9,244 bases of DNA from the NCBI GenBank assembly GCA_903885865.1, contig CAISKH010000347.1, positions 1 through 9,244 of the forward strand, read 5' to 3'. The number at the start of each line of letters is the position of its first letter. Positions within the stretch are counted from its first letter, which is position 1. The DNA comes from an uncultured Mucilaginibacter sp. GTDB lineage: Bacteria; Bacteroidota; Bacteroidia; Sphingobacteriales; Sphingobacteriaceae. Positions 1-6,723 of the stretch are shown piece after piece. Below the pieces are notes generated by a model. The model was given only the letters and a program-made list of their open reading frames with translations. It was not told the origin of the DNA and ran no database searches. The position numbers and the translations under genes were made by a program.

Positions 1-225
1 AACTTTAACTCCAGTATTTCAAGCCCCGGCTTTTCGCAAACCAGGTACACCCAGTTTCCTTTCCGCTCGTTTGGCATAACCTTTAGCTATAGTTTTGGTA
101 AAACTACCTTTAGCAACCCAATGGAAAAAAAGAAAGGCGTAAATAATGATGACCTTAAGAAAGACGACCAGGGCGGTATGGGCGCCCCTCCATCAGGCGG
201 CGGCAGTTCAGGCGGCGGTAAATAG
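1..225 (+). CDS. C-terminal end of an outer-membrane beta-barrel (TonB-dependent receptor-like) protein, 5' truncated by window
   Basis: Only the last 74 codons and a TAG stop are present. The visible part shows alternating aromatic/polar beta-strand residues (TQFPFRSFGITFSYSFGKTTF), the usual look of the last strand of a Bacteroidota outer-membrane barrel. It is followed by a basic linker, the short motif NNDDLKKDD, and a Gly/Ser/Pro-rich tail ending GGGSSGGGK. A barrel-ending strand followed by a charged NDDLK-type segment and a Gly-rich tail is, from family knowledge, typical of the 'outer membrane beta-barrel family' receptors (Pfam OMP_b-brl_3 type). These have a carboxypeptidase-like N-terminal domain and a plug that would lie outside this window. 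The role in uptake or surface display is inferred. The gene ends convergently with holA, with a palindromic element between them. Confidence 0.75.
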   Translation, partial: NFNSSISSPGFSQTRYTQFPFRSFGITFSYSFGKTTFSNPMEKKKGVNNDDLKKDDQGGMGAPPSGGGSSGGGK

Positions 226-298
226 ATGCAAAAAGAGTCTGTAGGAAAAGTAAAACTCACATCAGTTGAGCCAGAATACTATTTTGACTCTATAAACC

Positions 299-383
299 CT
301 TGGTGCCCTTTGTGTAAACCTTAGTGCCCTCTGTGGTTAATTTAACCACAGAGGGCACTAAGAAAATCACAGAGAACACAGAG
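299..383. repeat. 85-nt inverted element made of four 21-nt units between convergent genes
   Basis: The core is a perfect inverted repeat: 21-nt arms at 320-340 and 342-362 around a single T at 341. The left arm begins CTTAGTGCCCTCTGTGG and the right arm is its exact reverse complement. Each arm is flanked outward by a diverged second copy of the same 21-nt unit: 299-319 (CTTGGTGCCCTTTGTGTAAA...) on the left, and 363-383, read on the minus strand as CTCTGTGTTCTCTGTGATTT..., on the right. The element is therefore unit-unit-T-unit'-unit'. It lies between two converging genes, so its RNA hairpin may help end transcription from both sides, but no U-tract follows it in either direction. It resembles widespread CTCTGTGG-type dispersed repeats (recollection, not a search). 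Confidence 0.85.
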
Positions 384-435
384 CGTCAACTTCTGTTCTT
401 ACAGGTGGTATTTTGAGACAGCCCCTATATTTTCT

Positions 436-1458
436 TCAATGCAATATCTTAAACATCAACTCCTTCATCAGCCCGCCTGCCTCGGTGTTTGATTCAACAC
501 CCTTGCTTTTTACATCATATTCGCGCAGGTAGCTTATAATTTGTTTGGCTTTATTGTCGGGGTAACTCCGTGCCGCCTGCTCATAATCTTTTATAAAAAA
601 AGGGCTTATGCCCAATTCGCGGGCAAGGTTTTGGGGCGATCTGTCCTTCGAGTAATGATAGATGAGTACCTTACTAAAAAAGTTGTTCAGGTTACCCAAT
701 ACCAGCACCATGGGGTTAGCTTTAGGATTGGCTTCGAAATAATTAATGATGCGGTTAACCTTTAAAGCATCTTTTTTGCTCAAAGCGGTTTGCAATTCAA
801 ACACATTGTATTCTTTGCTTATGCCAATATTATCATGGATATGTTTAAGCGTAATTTCCTGCCCCGCAGCCACATTCAGCATCAGCTTATCCAGTTCGTT
901 TACAATTTTTGACAGGTCGTTACCCAAATATTCGGCTAACATTAGCGATGCCTGCTGGTTAATTTTATACCCTTTTTCGGTTAGGTACAATTCTATCCAT
1001 GCAGGTATCTTGCTATCATATAAAGCTGCCGATTCAAAAACAATCCCGTTCTTTTCAATGGCTTTATAAGTTTTTTTGCGCTTATCAAACTTGCCATATT
1101 TATAGCAAAAAACCAATATGGTACTGGGTAACGGGTTTTCGAGATAGCTAAGCAGGGGGTTAATGCCTTTTTTATCATCGCTTTCGTTGCCCCATTTCAT
1201 TTCCTGGGCCTCTTTTACCAGCACTACCTGGTAGTCGGCCATCATTGGGTAACGCTTGGCTGAGTTTAGCACGGCCATAATATCCGTATCCTTTCCATAC
1301 AGCACGGTTTGGTTAAAGCCCTTTTCGGCATCGGGTAATAGTTTATGCTCAACATGATTGCTTACCAGGTCGATAAAATAGGGTTCATCCCCGTGTAAAA
1401 GATAAAGCGGTTTGTATTTACGGTTGGTAAGATCTTTGATTATTTCCGGGGCAGTCAT
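436..1458 (-). CDS. holA: DNA polymerase III delta subunit (clamp loader)
   Basis: Delta is the wrench of the clamp loader: it binds and opens the beta sliding clamp during replication. The 340-residue product has the family length and layout. The N-terminal AAA+-like domain (about 15-140) starts with KPLYLLHGDEPYFID, the recognisable but ATP-incompetent version of the Walker-A region. A lid domain follows (about 145-210), then a helical collar domain (about 212-340) containing NVFELQTALSKKDALKV and ending MKELMFKILH. I chose the ATG at 1458. An in-frame TTG nine bases upstream would extend the ORF, but it overlaps the TACTTTTG promoter-like element, so it is unlikely to be the start. There is no Shine-Dalgarno sequence, as usual in this phylum. 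The gene is divergent from the HsdR_N-like gene and convergent with the barrel gene. Confidence 0.93.
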   Translation of the reverse strand: MTAPEIIKDLTNRKYKPLYLLHGDEPYFIDLVSNHVEHKLLPDAEKGFNQTVLYGKDTDIMAVLNSAKRYPMMADYQVVLVKEAQEMKWGNESDDKKGINPLLSYLENPLPSTILVFCYKYGKFDKRKKTYKAIEKNGIVFESAALYDSKIPAWIELYLTEKGYKINQQASLMLAEYLGNDLSKIVNELDKLMLNVAAGQEITLKHIHDNIGISKEYNVFELQTALSKKDALKVNRIINYFEANPKANPMVLVLGNLNNFFSKVLIYHYSKDRSPQNLARELGISPFFIKDYEQAARSYPDNKAKQIISYLREYDVKSKGVESNTEAGGLMKELMFKILH

Positions 1459-1464
1459 TAAAGT

Positions 1465-1472
1465 CAAAAGTA
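1465..1472 (-). promoter_or_regulatory. Putative -7 promoter element (TACTTTTG) of holA
   Basis: Read on the minus strand this is TACTTTTG, an exact match to the Bacteroidota -7 consensus TAnnTTTG. It ends 6 nt before the chosen ATG (1458), so transcription would begin at or within a few bases of the start codon. No clear -33 TTG is found at the expected distance, so the call rests on the -7 element and its position. Confidence 0.4.
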
Positions 1473-1628
1473 AAAATAAATCAGTGATTAGTTAATTAGA
1501 GATTAGAGATTAGTTCTGTCATTTTAAATAGTGGCAGATTCAATGGTTATATATGATGGATTTTTGCCCCGGCTAAAAAATTTATACTAACCAACCACCA
1601 ATCTCTAATTAACTAATCACTAAATTCC

Positions 1629-1636
1629 TACTTTTG
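1629..1636 (+). promoter_or_regulatory. Putative -7 promoter element (TACTTTTG) of the HsdR_N-like gene
   Basis: TACTTTTG matches the Bacteroidota -7 consensus TAnnTTTG exactly and lies 16 nt before the ATG at 1653. It is the mirror copy of the holA element, because both sit in the arms of the inverted repeat. A -33 TTG is not evident, so confidence is limited. Confidence 0.38.
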
Positions 1637-1652
1637 ATTTTTGACTTAAAAT

Positions 1653-2105
1653 ATGCTGCAGCCCCTTAACCTTCCTCCGTATCCTTTCAAAATAACAGAT
1701 GAAAACGGGCAGCTATCCTTATTTGACGAGATCAGGAAACGGAACATCATCATTACCCCTGAAGAGTGGGTGCGCCAGCATTTTGTACAATACCTTATCA
1801 GGCAAAAAAACTATCCTAAAGCGTTGCTGAAATTGGAGGGCGGCCATAAATTACACGGAAGGCAACAACGGTCGGATATCATCGCGTTTGATTCAGCCGG
1901 CGATAAAATTTTACTGGTGGAGTGTAAAGCGCCATCGGTGGCTATTGATCAAAAGGTATTTGACCAGGTGGCCCGGTATAATATGGTTCATAAAATAGCC
2001 TTACTGGCCGTTACAAATGGCTTGCAGCATTATTACTGCCGCATTGATTTTGAAGGAAAGAATTATCAATTTATTGAAGAATTACCCGGCTATACTAAGG
2101 TTTAA
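1653..2105 (+). CDS. Stand-alone HsdR_N-like PD-(D/E)XK nuclease-fold protein
   Basis: The 150-residue protein matches the N-terminal nuclease module of type I restriction R subunits (HSDR_N family) but has no helicase part. The visible catalytic pattern is an N-terminal helix with E37/E38 (TPEEWVRQHFV), D75 in RQQRSDIIAFD, E90-x-K92 in ILLVECKAP, and Q105-x3-Y109 in FDQVARYN, the QxxxY signature seen in RecB-like nucleases. All putative metal-binding residues are intact, so activity is plausible. In Bacteroidota a gene of this type commonly sits head to head with holA (recalled synteny), which suggests a conserved DNA maintenance role rather than classical restriction. No hsdM or hsdS is present nearby. 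The last 24 nt overlap the 3' end of the opposing kinase gene. The real function is unknown. Confidence 0.85.
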   Translation: MLQPLNLPPYPFKITDENGQLSLFDEIRKRNIIITPEEWVRQHFVQYLIRQKNYPKALLKLEGGHKLHGRQQRSDIIAFDSAGDKILLVECKAPSVAIDQKVFDQVARYNMVHKIALLAVTNGLQHYYCRIDFEGKNYQFIEELPGYTKV

Positions 2106-3917
2106 GCCGGCCGACGGACTGGAAATCAGGCTTTGAATCTTTTCAAATAATTCATTTGGTTTAAATGGTTTCAACACATAATCATTCATGCCCGAATCAA
2201 GTACCCGCTCCCTGATATCAACTAAGGCCAACGCCGTTAAGGCAATGATAGGTATCCCTGATTTTTTAGGATCGGGCATCCGGCGTATCTCCATAGTGGC
2301 GTCAAAGCCATTCATAACCGGCATTTGCAGGTCCATTAACACGATATCAAAATTGCCATATTGCACCAACTCAACCGCGCGCTCACCATTTTCGGCAATT
2401 GAAGGCACAATGTTCCACCTGAACAGCATTTTTTTCATTAATAATACATTGATCGGGTTGTCTTCGGCAACAAGCATACGTACAGAACTCAGCGTTTCAT
2501 TGTTTTCAATTACCCGCTGCCGATGCTCGCCGTCCATGTAAGCAATCTTTTCTGCTGATACCGGGAACTCCATATCAAATGAAAACCTCGATCCGAAGTT
2601 TAGCCTGCTTGATAAATTAATTTCTAATCCCTGTAATTGCAACAAACGCTTAACTATAGCCAAACCGAGGCCAACACCCCCATATTGCCCTATAGTACCT
2701 GAATATTCCTGGGTAAATGGTTCAAAAATAGCATCCATCCTGTCTGGCGCTATACCAATCCCTGTATCTTTTACCGAAAAATTAACTGTAACCTTGTTAT
2801 TCCGACTTTCTAAACAACTTACTTTAACCCATACATTTCCTTCGGATGTATATTTCACAGCATTGCTTACCAGGTGAAAAATTATCTGAGTTATGCGGGT
2901 AGGGTCGCCAAACAATACTTTGTCACTTAGTGTCTTATCAATCTCTAATTTTAATAAAAGCCCCTTTTCCTGGGCAGCTATAATTTGTCCGCCGCAAATA
3001 TTTTGCATCAACTCAGGCAGGTTAAATTTTATGTTTTCAAAGACCAGTTTGCCCGATTCTATTTTATTAAAATCTAACAAATCATTAACTATGGATAACA
3101 AGTTGCCGGCCGAAAATTTCATCACTTCGAGGTTCTCTACCTGGTCAGGCGTAGGGTTACCGGTTAGCAGCAAATTACTCATACCAATAACCGCGTTAAG
3201 CGGGGTCCTGATTTCATGCGACATGGAAGAAAGAAACTCAGATTTCGCTTCTGCTGATTTCTGCGCTTTTTTTATAGCTTCTTCATACTCCATGGTAAGC
3301 AGGCTTTGCTTATGGCTGGTTTCCTTAAGCTCCCTTATAGTTTTAATAAACGCATTATAAAAATGGCTGCATATAAATATGAGAAGTATGAAACCGGCAA
3401 GTATCGCCATAAAGGTGGTTGACCCGTCGACTTTTTCGGGCTTCAGGCCAATTACATAACTGTAGTTATCTTGAAACAGCAATAGGCTTAACATGGGAAC
3501 TATATTTAACAGCGTATAAATTAATCCCGATTTTTGCCCAAGCATATAAAAGGCAAACAGCATTATCAATATCATAACTTCGGCGCTCACAACATCCACA
3601 TTTTGTATGGATAAATAGATGTCAGTTATATTCATAACTGTACCTGCTATAAGAATGAGATGTGATATAACCACCCAGCGGGGCCAGTAAGTAAGATATT
3701 TAAATAGCAGCGCCGACGCGCATAATAGTATACCTGTAGTAATGCTAAGAATAATATTGTGCTGGTATAGATCGGCAACAAATAAAGCAAGCAGGATAAA
3801 AAAGGAAAGTATTAAACCATAATATAATAAGCGTATACGGGCACGGTCAAGAATGGACAGATGACCAGACAATATATTACCGATAGAAAAGTTAAAAAAC
3901 TTTACCTTATTGCTCAT
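2082..3917 (-). CDS. Hybrid sensor histidine kinase with C-terminal receiver domain
   Basis: This is a 611-residue inner-membrane signalling protein. Residues 1-28 are cytoplasmic. Six hydrophobic segments follow (about 29-50, 54-74, 80-98, 111-127, 130-149, 167-187), forming a membrane sensor of no family I recognise and with no large periplasmic domain. A coiled-coil linker (about 193-228) leads to the HisKA domain with phospho-acceptor H234 in SMSHEIRTPLNAV. The HATPase domain has N352 in HLVSNAVKYT, a G1 box at 384-388 (DTGIG) and a G2 box at 413-418 (GGVGLG). A receiver domain (about 480-598) carries acidic pair E485/D486, phospho-acceptor D529, T561 and K583, all intact. No Hpt or output domain is present, so phosphate must pass to a partner encoded elsewhere. 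It lies 98 nt downstream of valS on the same strand. The signal sensed is unknown. Confidence 0.93.
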   Translation of the reverse strand: MSNKVKFFNFSIGNILSGHLSILDRARIRLLYYGLILSFFILLALFVADLYQHNIILSITTGILLCASALLFKYLTYWPRWVVISHLILIAGTVMNITDIYLSIQNVDVVSAEVMILIMLFAFYMLGQKSGLIYTLLNIVPMLSLLLFQDNYSYVIGLKPEKVDGSTTFMAILAGFILLIFICSHFYNAFIKTIRELKETSHKQSLLTMEYEEAIKKAQKSAEAKSEFLSSMSHEIRTPLNAVIGMSNLLLTGNPTPDQVENLEVMKFSAGNLLSIVNDLLDFNKIESGKLVFENIKFNLPELMQNICGGQIIAAQEKGLLLKLEIDKTLSDKVLFGDPTRITQIIFHLVSNAVKYTSEGNVWVKVSCLESRNNKVTVNFSVKDTGIGIAPDRMDAIFEPFTQEYSGTIGQYGGVGLGLAIVKRLLQLQGLEINLSSRLNFGSRFSFDMEFPVSAEKIAYMDGEHRQRVIENNETLSSVRMLVAEDNPINVLLMKKMLFRWNIVPSIAENGERAVELVQYGNFDIVLMDLQMPVMNGFDATMEIRRMPDPKKSGIPIIALTALALVDIRERVLDSGMNDYVLKPFKPNELFEKIQSLISSPSAGLNLSIAG

Positions 3918-4015
3918 GCCTACTTAATTACCGTAAATGCAATAACTACTGATTATACCCAATAATGTGGGGTAAATCAATAGATAATAGCATTGTATCT
4001 GAACAAGTGGTGCAA

Positions 4016-6709
4016 TTAGTTTGCCAAACCAGACAGGCTTTCGTCAAGGATTTTTAATTTGGCTTCGGCGTCTGCTTTTTTCTTTAGCTCAACCTCAATT
4101 ATTTCGGGTTTTGCATTGCTCATAAACCGCTCGTTGGTGAGTTTTGCATTTACCGATTTTAAGAATCCGTTTAAATATTCTTTCTCTTTTTGAAGGCGGC
4201 CGGCCTCGGCCAGTGGGTCGATATTTTCGGTTAAAGGCACATAAAATTCGTCGGTTGATACTAAAAAACTGCTTGCGCCGCTTACTTTGCTATCAGTAGG
4301 CGTTAACTCGCTGAGAGTGGCCAGCCTGGTTAAAATGGACTGATAGCTTAGATAATTAATGTCCGAATTTGCCTTAACAAAAAGGGGTAGTGTTTCCCTT
4401 GGCGAAATTTGTTTAGTGCTGCGAATATTTCGTACCTGGGTTATTATTTGTTTTACCATTTCAACATCGGCCAGCAGGCGGGAATTTATTTCCCCATTAG
4501 TTGGCAATTGGGCTACAATGCAACAGTCCATTTTATCGCGTTTGCCAAATAATTCATCATGCCATAACTCTTCGGTTATAAAAGGCATAAACGGGTGCAG
4601 TATTTTTAAAATATTTTCAAAAAAAGCTATGGTTCTGTTGTACGTTTCGTGATCAATGGGCTGCTGGTACGCGGGCTTTATCATCTCCAGGTACCATGCG
4701 CAGAAATCGTCCCAAACCAGTTTGTAAGTAGCCATTAGCGCTTCTGATAAACGGTACTGGCCAAAGTTGTTTTCTATCTCTGTTAGCGCCTGGTTAAACC
4801 TGCTTTCAAACCAATCAATTGCCACCCCGTTAGGATTTTTAAGTTTATCATCAACTTCCCATCCTTTTACCAGGAGGAAGGCGTTCCAAACTTTATTAAA
4901 AAAATTACGGCCCTGCACACAATCTTTCTCATCAAACATCAAATCGTTACCGGCAGGGGAGGAAAGGAGCATGCCTACCCTAACACCGTCGGCCCCGTAT
5001 TTTTCTATCAGCTCCAGCGGGTCAGGCGAGTTGCCTAATGATTTCGACATCTTTCTGCCCAGCTTATCACGCACAATACCAGTGAGATAAACATTTTTAA
5101 ATGGCGGCTCACCCCGGTACTCGTGCCCGGCCATGATCATGCGCGCTACCCAGAAAAACAAAATTTCGGGCGCGGTAACCAGGTCGTTGGTGGGGTAGTA
5201 GTAATTGATATCGGCATTGTTGGGGTCCTTAAGCCCGTCGAATACGGATATGGGCCATAGCCATGAGGAGAACCAGGTGTCGAGCACGTCCTCGTCTTGA
5301 ATTAAATCCTGAGTAGTGAGTTTTGAGTTTTTAGTTTTTAGTTTTGCTTCTATGAGGGCCTCTTCCTTGGTTTTGGCTATTACAAACTCCCCGTTTGGTA
5401 AATAGTATGCCGGTATTTGCTGCCCCCACCATAATTGGCGGCTAATGCACCAATCTTTCACATTTTCCATCCAGTAGCGGTAGGTATTGGTGAATTTTTC
5501 GGGTATCAATTTTATATCACCGTTTAACACATAATCCAAAGCAGGTTTGGCCATTTCATCCATTTTACAAAACCATTGCATAGATAATTTGGGCTCAATG
5601 ATGGCATCTGTACGTTCAGAAAAACCTATCTGCGAGGTATAGTCTTCAACCTTTTCGAGGTAACCGTCAGTTTCCAGCAAAACAACTATCTTTTTTCTCG
5701 CCGCGAAACGGTCCTCGCCCACTAATATTTGCGCATTTTCATTCAGTGTGCCGTCATCATTTAAAATATCAATAACCGGCAGGTTATGCCTTTGCCCCAG
5801 TTCGTAATCATTCAAGTCGTGCGCGGGGGTAACTTTTAAGCAACCGGTACCAAAATCCATAGTTACATAGTCATCCAGTATAACCGGTATCTCGCGGTTA
5901 ATTAACGGGATAAGCACTTTTTTACCATGTAAATGCAGGTATCGCACATCATTTGGGTTTATGCATATCGCCGCATCGGCCATGATAGTTTCCGGGCGGG
6001 TAGTAGCGATGGTGAGGAAGTCCGAAAGTCCGGAAGTCGGGAAGTCGGAAAGATCGGGCTCACTTTCGGACTTCCGGACTTCCGGACTTCCGGACTTAAC
6101 TGCGTAGCGGATATAATACAACTTCTGGTTAACCTCCTTGCGTACAACCTCTTCGTCTGAAACGGCTGTTTTACCCTGTGGGTCCCAGTTCACCATGCGT
6201 ATGCCGCGGTATATCCATCCTTTTTTGTAGAGGTGGATAAAAGTATCTATTACCGCTTCTGATAAGTCATCATCCATCGTAAAACGGGTGCGTTCCCAAT
6301 CGCATGAGGCGCCTAATTTTTTAAGTTGTTCTAATATAATGCCGCCGTATTTTTCTTTCCAGTCCCATGCGTAGGCTAAAAATTCGTCGCGGCTTATATC
6401 TTTCTTGTTAATGCCGCGCTCTTTAAGCATGGCCACAACCTTTGCTTCGGTAGCAATGCTGGCATGATCAGTACCCGGTACCCAACAGGCATTTTTGCCT
6501 TTCATGCGGGCGCGGCGTATTAAAACATCCTGTATCGTGTTGTTCAGCATGTGCCCCATGTGCAAAACCCCGGTAACATTGGGCGGAGGCATCACAATGG
6601 TATAAGGTTCGCGGCCATCAGGCACCGAGCGGAAAAAATTATGTTCTAACCAGTAACTATACCATTTCTCCTCGGCCTGTTTGGGCAAATATGTTTTAGC
6701 AATGCTCAT
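4016..6709 (-). CDS. valS: Valyl-tRNA synthetase with an in-frame repeat insertion
   Basis: This cytoplasmic class I synthetase charges tRNA-Val and edits mischarged threonine. Numbering is from the ATG at 6709 (897 residues): HIGH motif as HMGH at 50-53 after PPPNVTG, CP1 editing domain about 195-360 with TTRPET (236-241), DFGTG (285-289) and TPAHD (294-298), KMSKS at 553-557, anticodon-binding domain about 630-780, and a C-terminal coiled-coil arm about 828-895. An upstream in-frame TTG at 6718 is rejected because it forms the end of a TATTTTTG promoter-like element. About 26 residues at 205-230, between KLYYIRYAV and FLTIATTRPET, are encoded by a palindromic repeat and look like an insertion in a surface hairpin. 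All catalytic motifs are intact, so the enzyme is expected to be active. Confidence 0.97.
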   Translation of the reverse strand: MSIAKTYLPKQAEEKWYSYWLEHNFFRSVPDGREPYTIVMPPPNVTGVLHMGHMLNNTIQDVLIRRARMKGKNACWVPGTDHASIATEAKVVAMLKERGINKKDISRDEFLAYAWDWKEKYGGIILEQLKKLGASCDWERTRFTMDDDLSEAVIDTFIHLYKKGWIYRGIRMVNWDPQGKTAVSDEEVVRKEVNQKLYYIRYAVKSGSPEVRKSESEPDLSDFPTSGLSDFLTIATTRPETIMADAAICINPNDVRYLHLHGKKVLIPLINREIPVILDDYVTMDFGTGCLKVTPAHDLNDYELGQRHNLPVIDILNDDGTLNENAQILVGEDRFAARKKIVVLLETDGYLEKVEDYTSQIGFSERTDAIIEPKLSMQWFCKMDEMAKPALDYVLNGDIKLIPEKFTNTYRYWMENVKDWCISRQLWWGQQIPAYYLPNGEFVIAKTKEEALIEAKLKTKNSKLTTQDLIQDEDVLDTWFSSWLWPISVFDGLKDPNNADINYYYPTNDLVTAPEILFFWVARMIMAGHEYRGEPPFKNVYLTGIVRDKLGRKMSKSLGNSPDPLELIEKYGADGVRVGMLLSSPAGNDLMFDEKDCVQGRNFFNKVWNAFLLVKGWEVDDKLKNPNGVAIDWFESRFNQALTEIENNFGQYRLSEALMATYKLVWDDFCAWYLEMIKPAYQQPIDHETYNRTIAFFENILKILHPFMPFITEELWHDELFGKRDKMDCCIVAQLPTNGEINSRLLADVEMVKQIITQVRNIRSTKQISPRETLPLFVKANSDINYLSYQSILTRLATLSELTPTDSKVSGASSFLVSTDEFYVPLTENIDPLAEAGRLQKEKEYLNGFLKSVNAKLTNERFMSNAKPEIIEVELKKKADAEAKLKILDESLSGLAN
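5311..5353. repeat. AGTTTTGAGTTTTTAG-type low-complexity stretch inside valS
   Basis: The plus strand reads GAGTAGTGAG TTTTGAGTTT followed by TTAGTTTTTAGTTTTGC, a run of imperfect 7-8 nt repeats (TTTTGAG/TTTTTAG). It encodes residues near 453-466 of ValS (KLKTKNSKLTTQ). Its base composition resembles the spacer repeats elsewhere in the window, such as GTGAGTAGCGAG at 8893. From memory of related ValS proteins, this loop has a normal length, so it may be low-complexity drift rather than an insertion. Confidence 0.45.
6018..6097. repeat. 80-nt palindromic element of AAGTCCGG octamers inside valS
   Basis: The left arm 6018-6052 and right arm 6063-6097 are 35 nt each. They are reverse complements at 32 of 35 positions without gaps, around a 10-nt loop. 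Each arm is a tandem of about four octamers (AAGTCCGG and variants AAGTCCGA, AAGTCGGG on one side; CCGGACTT on the other). Read through in valS it encodes residues about 205-230. Translated, AAGTCCGG repeats give the cyclic peptide KSGSPEVR, and the other strand gives PDFRTSGL. Neither contains a stop in any frame. Confidence 0.9.
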
Positions 6710-6715
6710 AAGCTG

Positions 6716-6723
6716 CAAAAATA
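6716..6723 (-). promoter_or_regulatory. Putative -7 promoter element (TATTTTTG) of valS
   Basis: On the minus strand this is TATTTTTG, an exact match to TAnnTTTG, ending 6 nt before the valS ATG at 6709. The spacing is identical to that of holA and implies a leaderless or nearly leaderless transcript. No clear -33 TTG is seen at about 19 nt upstream. Confidence 0.4.

Larger units (their letters stand above)
1464..1644. repeat. Long inverted repeat filling the divergent promoter region
   Basis: The left arm (1464-1504) and right arm (1600-1637) are reverse complements in two blocks. A 22-nt perfect block (1483-1504 against 1600-1621, beginning AGTGATTAGTTAATTAGAGA) lies inside, and a 9-nt perfect block (1464-1472 TCAAAAGTA against 1629-1637) lies outside. 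They are separated by 10 and 7 unmatched bases. The loop of about 95 nt (1505-1599) has no recognisable gene. Next to the left arm, GATTAGA-like heptamers repeat in tandem (about 1494-1513). The outer blocks contain the TACTTTTG promoter-like elements of both flanking genes, so the repeat and the promoters are superimposed. Confidence 0.8.

Noticed and set aside
226..324. 32-codon ORF starting right after the barrel gene's TAG stop, with a WCPLC motif near its end
   Set aside because: It ends inside the dispersed 21-nt repeat and its last codons, including the CxxC, come from that repeat. It is short and has no recognisable family, so it is probably chance.
1459..1467. TTG start giving holA three extra residues (and the same situation at 6710-6718 for valS)
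   Set aside because: The TTG is the last part of a TAnnTTTG promoter-like element directly upstream of a good ATG that matches the family start.
1653..2105. Remnant of a type I restriction-modification locus
   Set aside because: No hsdM, hsdS or helicase segment is present, the ORF is intact with a proper start and stop, and the position next to holA fits a stand-alone gene rather than debris.
3956..3974. Possible hairpin (TACCC/GGGTA) between valS and the histidine kinase gene as a terminator
   Set aside because: Only five base pairs with a 9-nt loop and no U-tract, so it is too weak to call. Read-through from valS remains possible.
5933..6160. Opposite-strand ORFs over the valS repeat, on both strands, rich in PDFRTSGL-like peptides
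   Set aside because: The openness is explained by the stop-free octamer repeat; the surrounding codons belong to valS.
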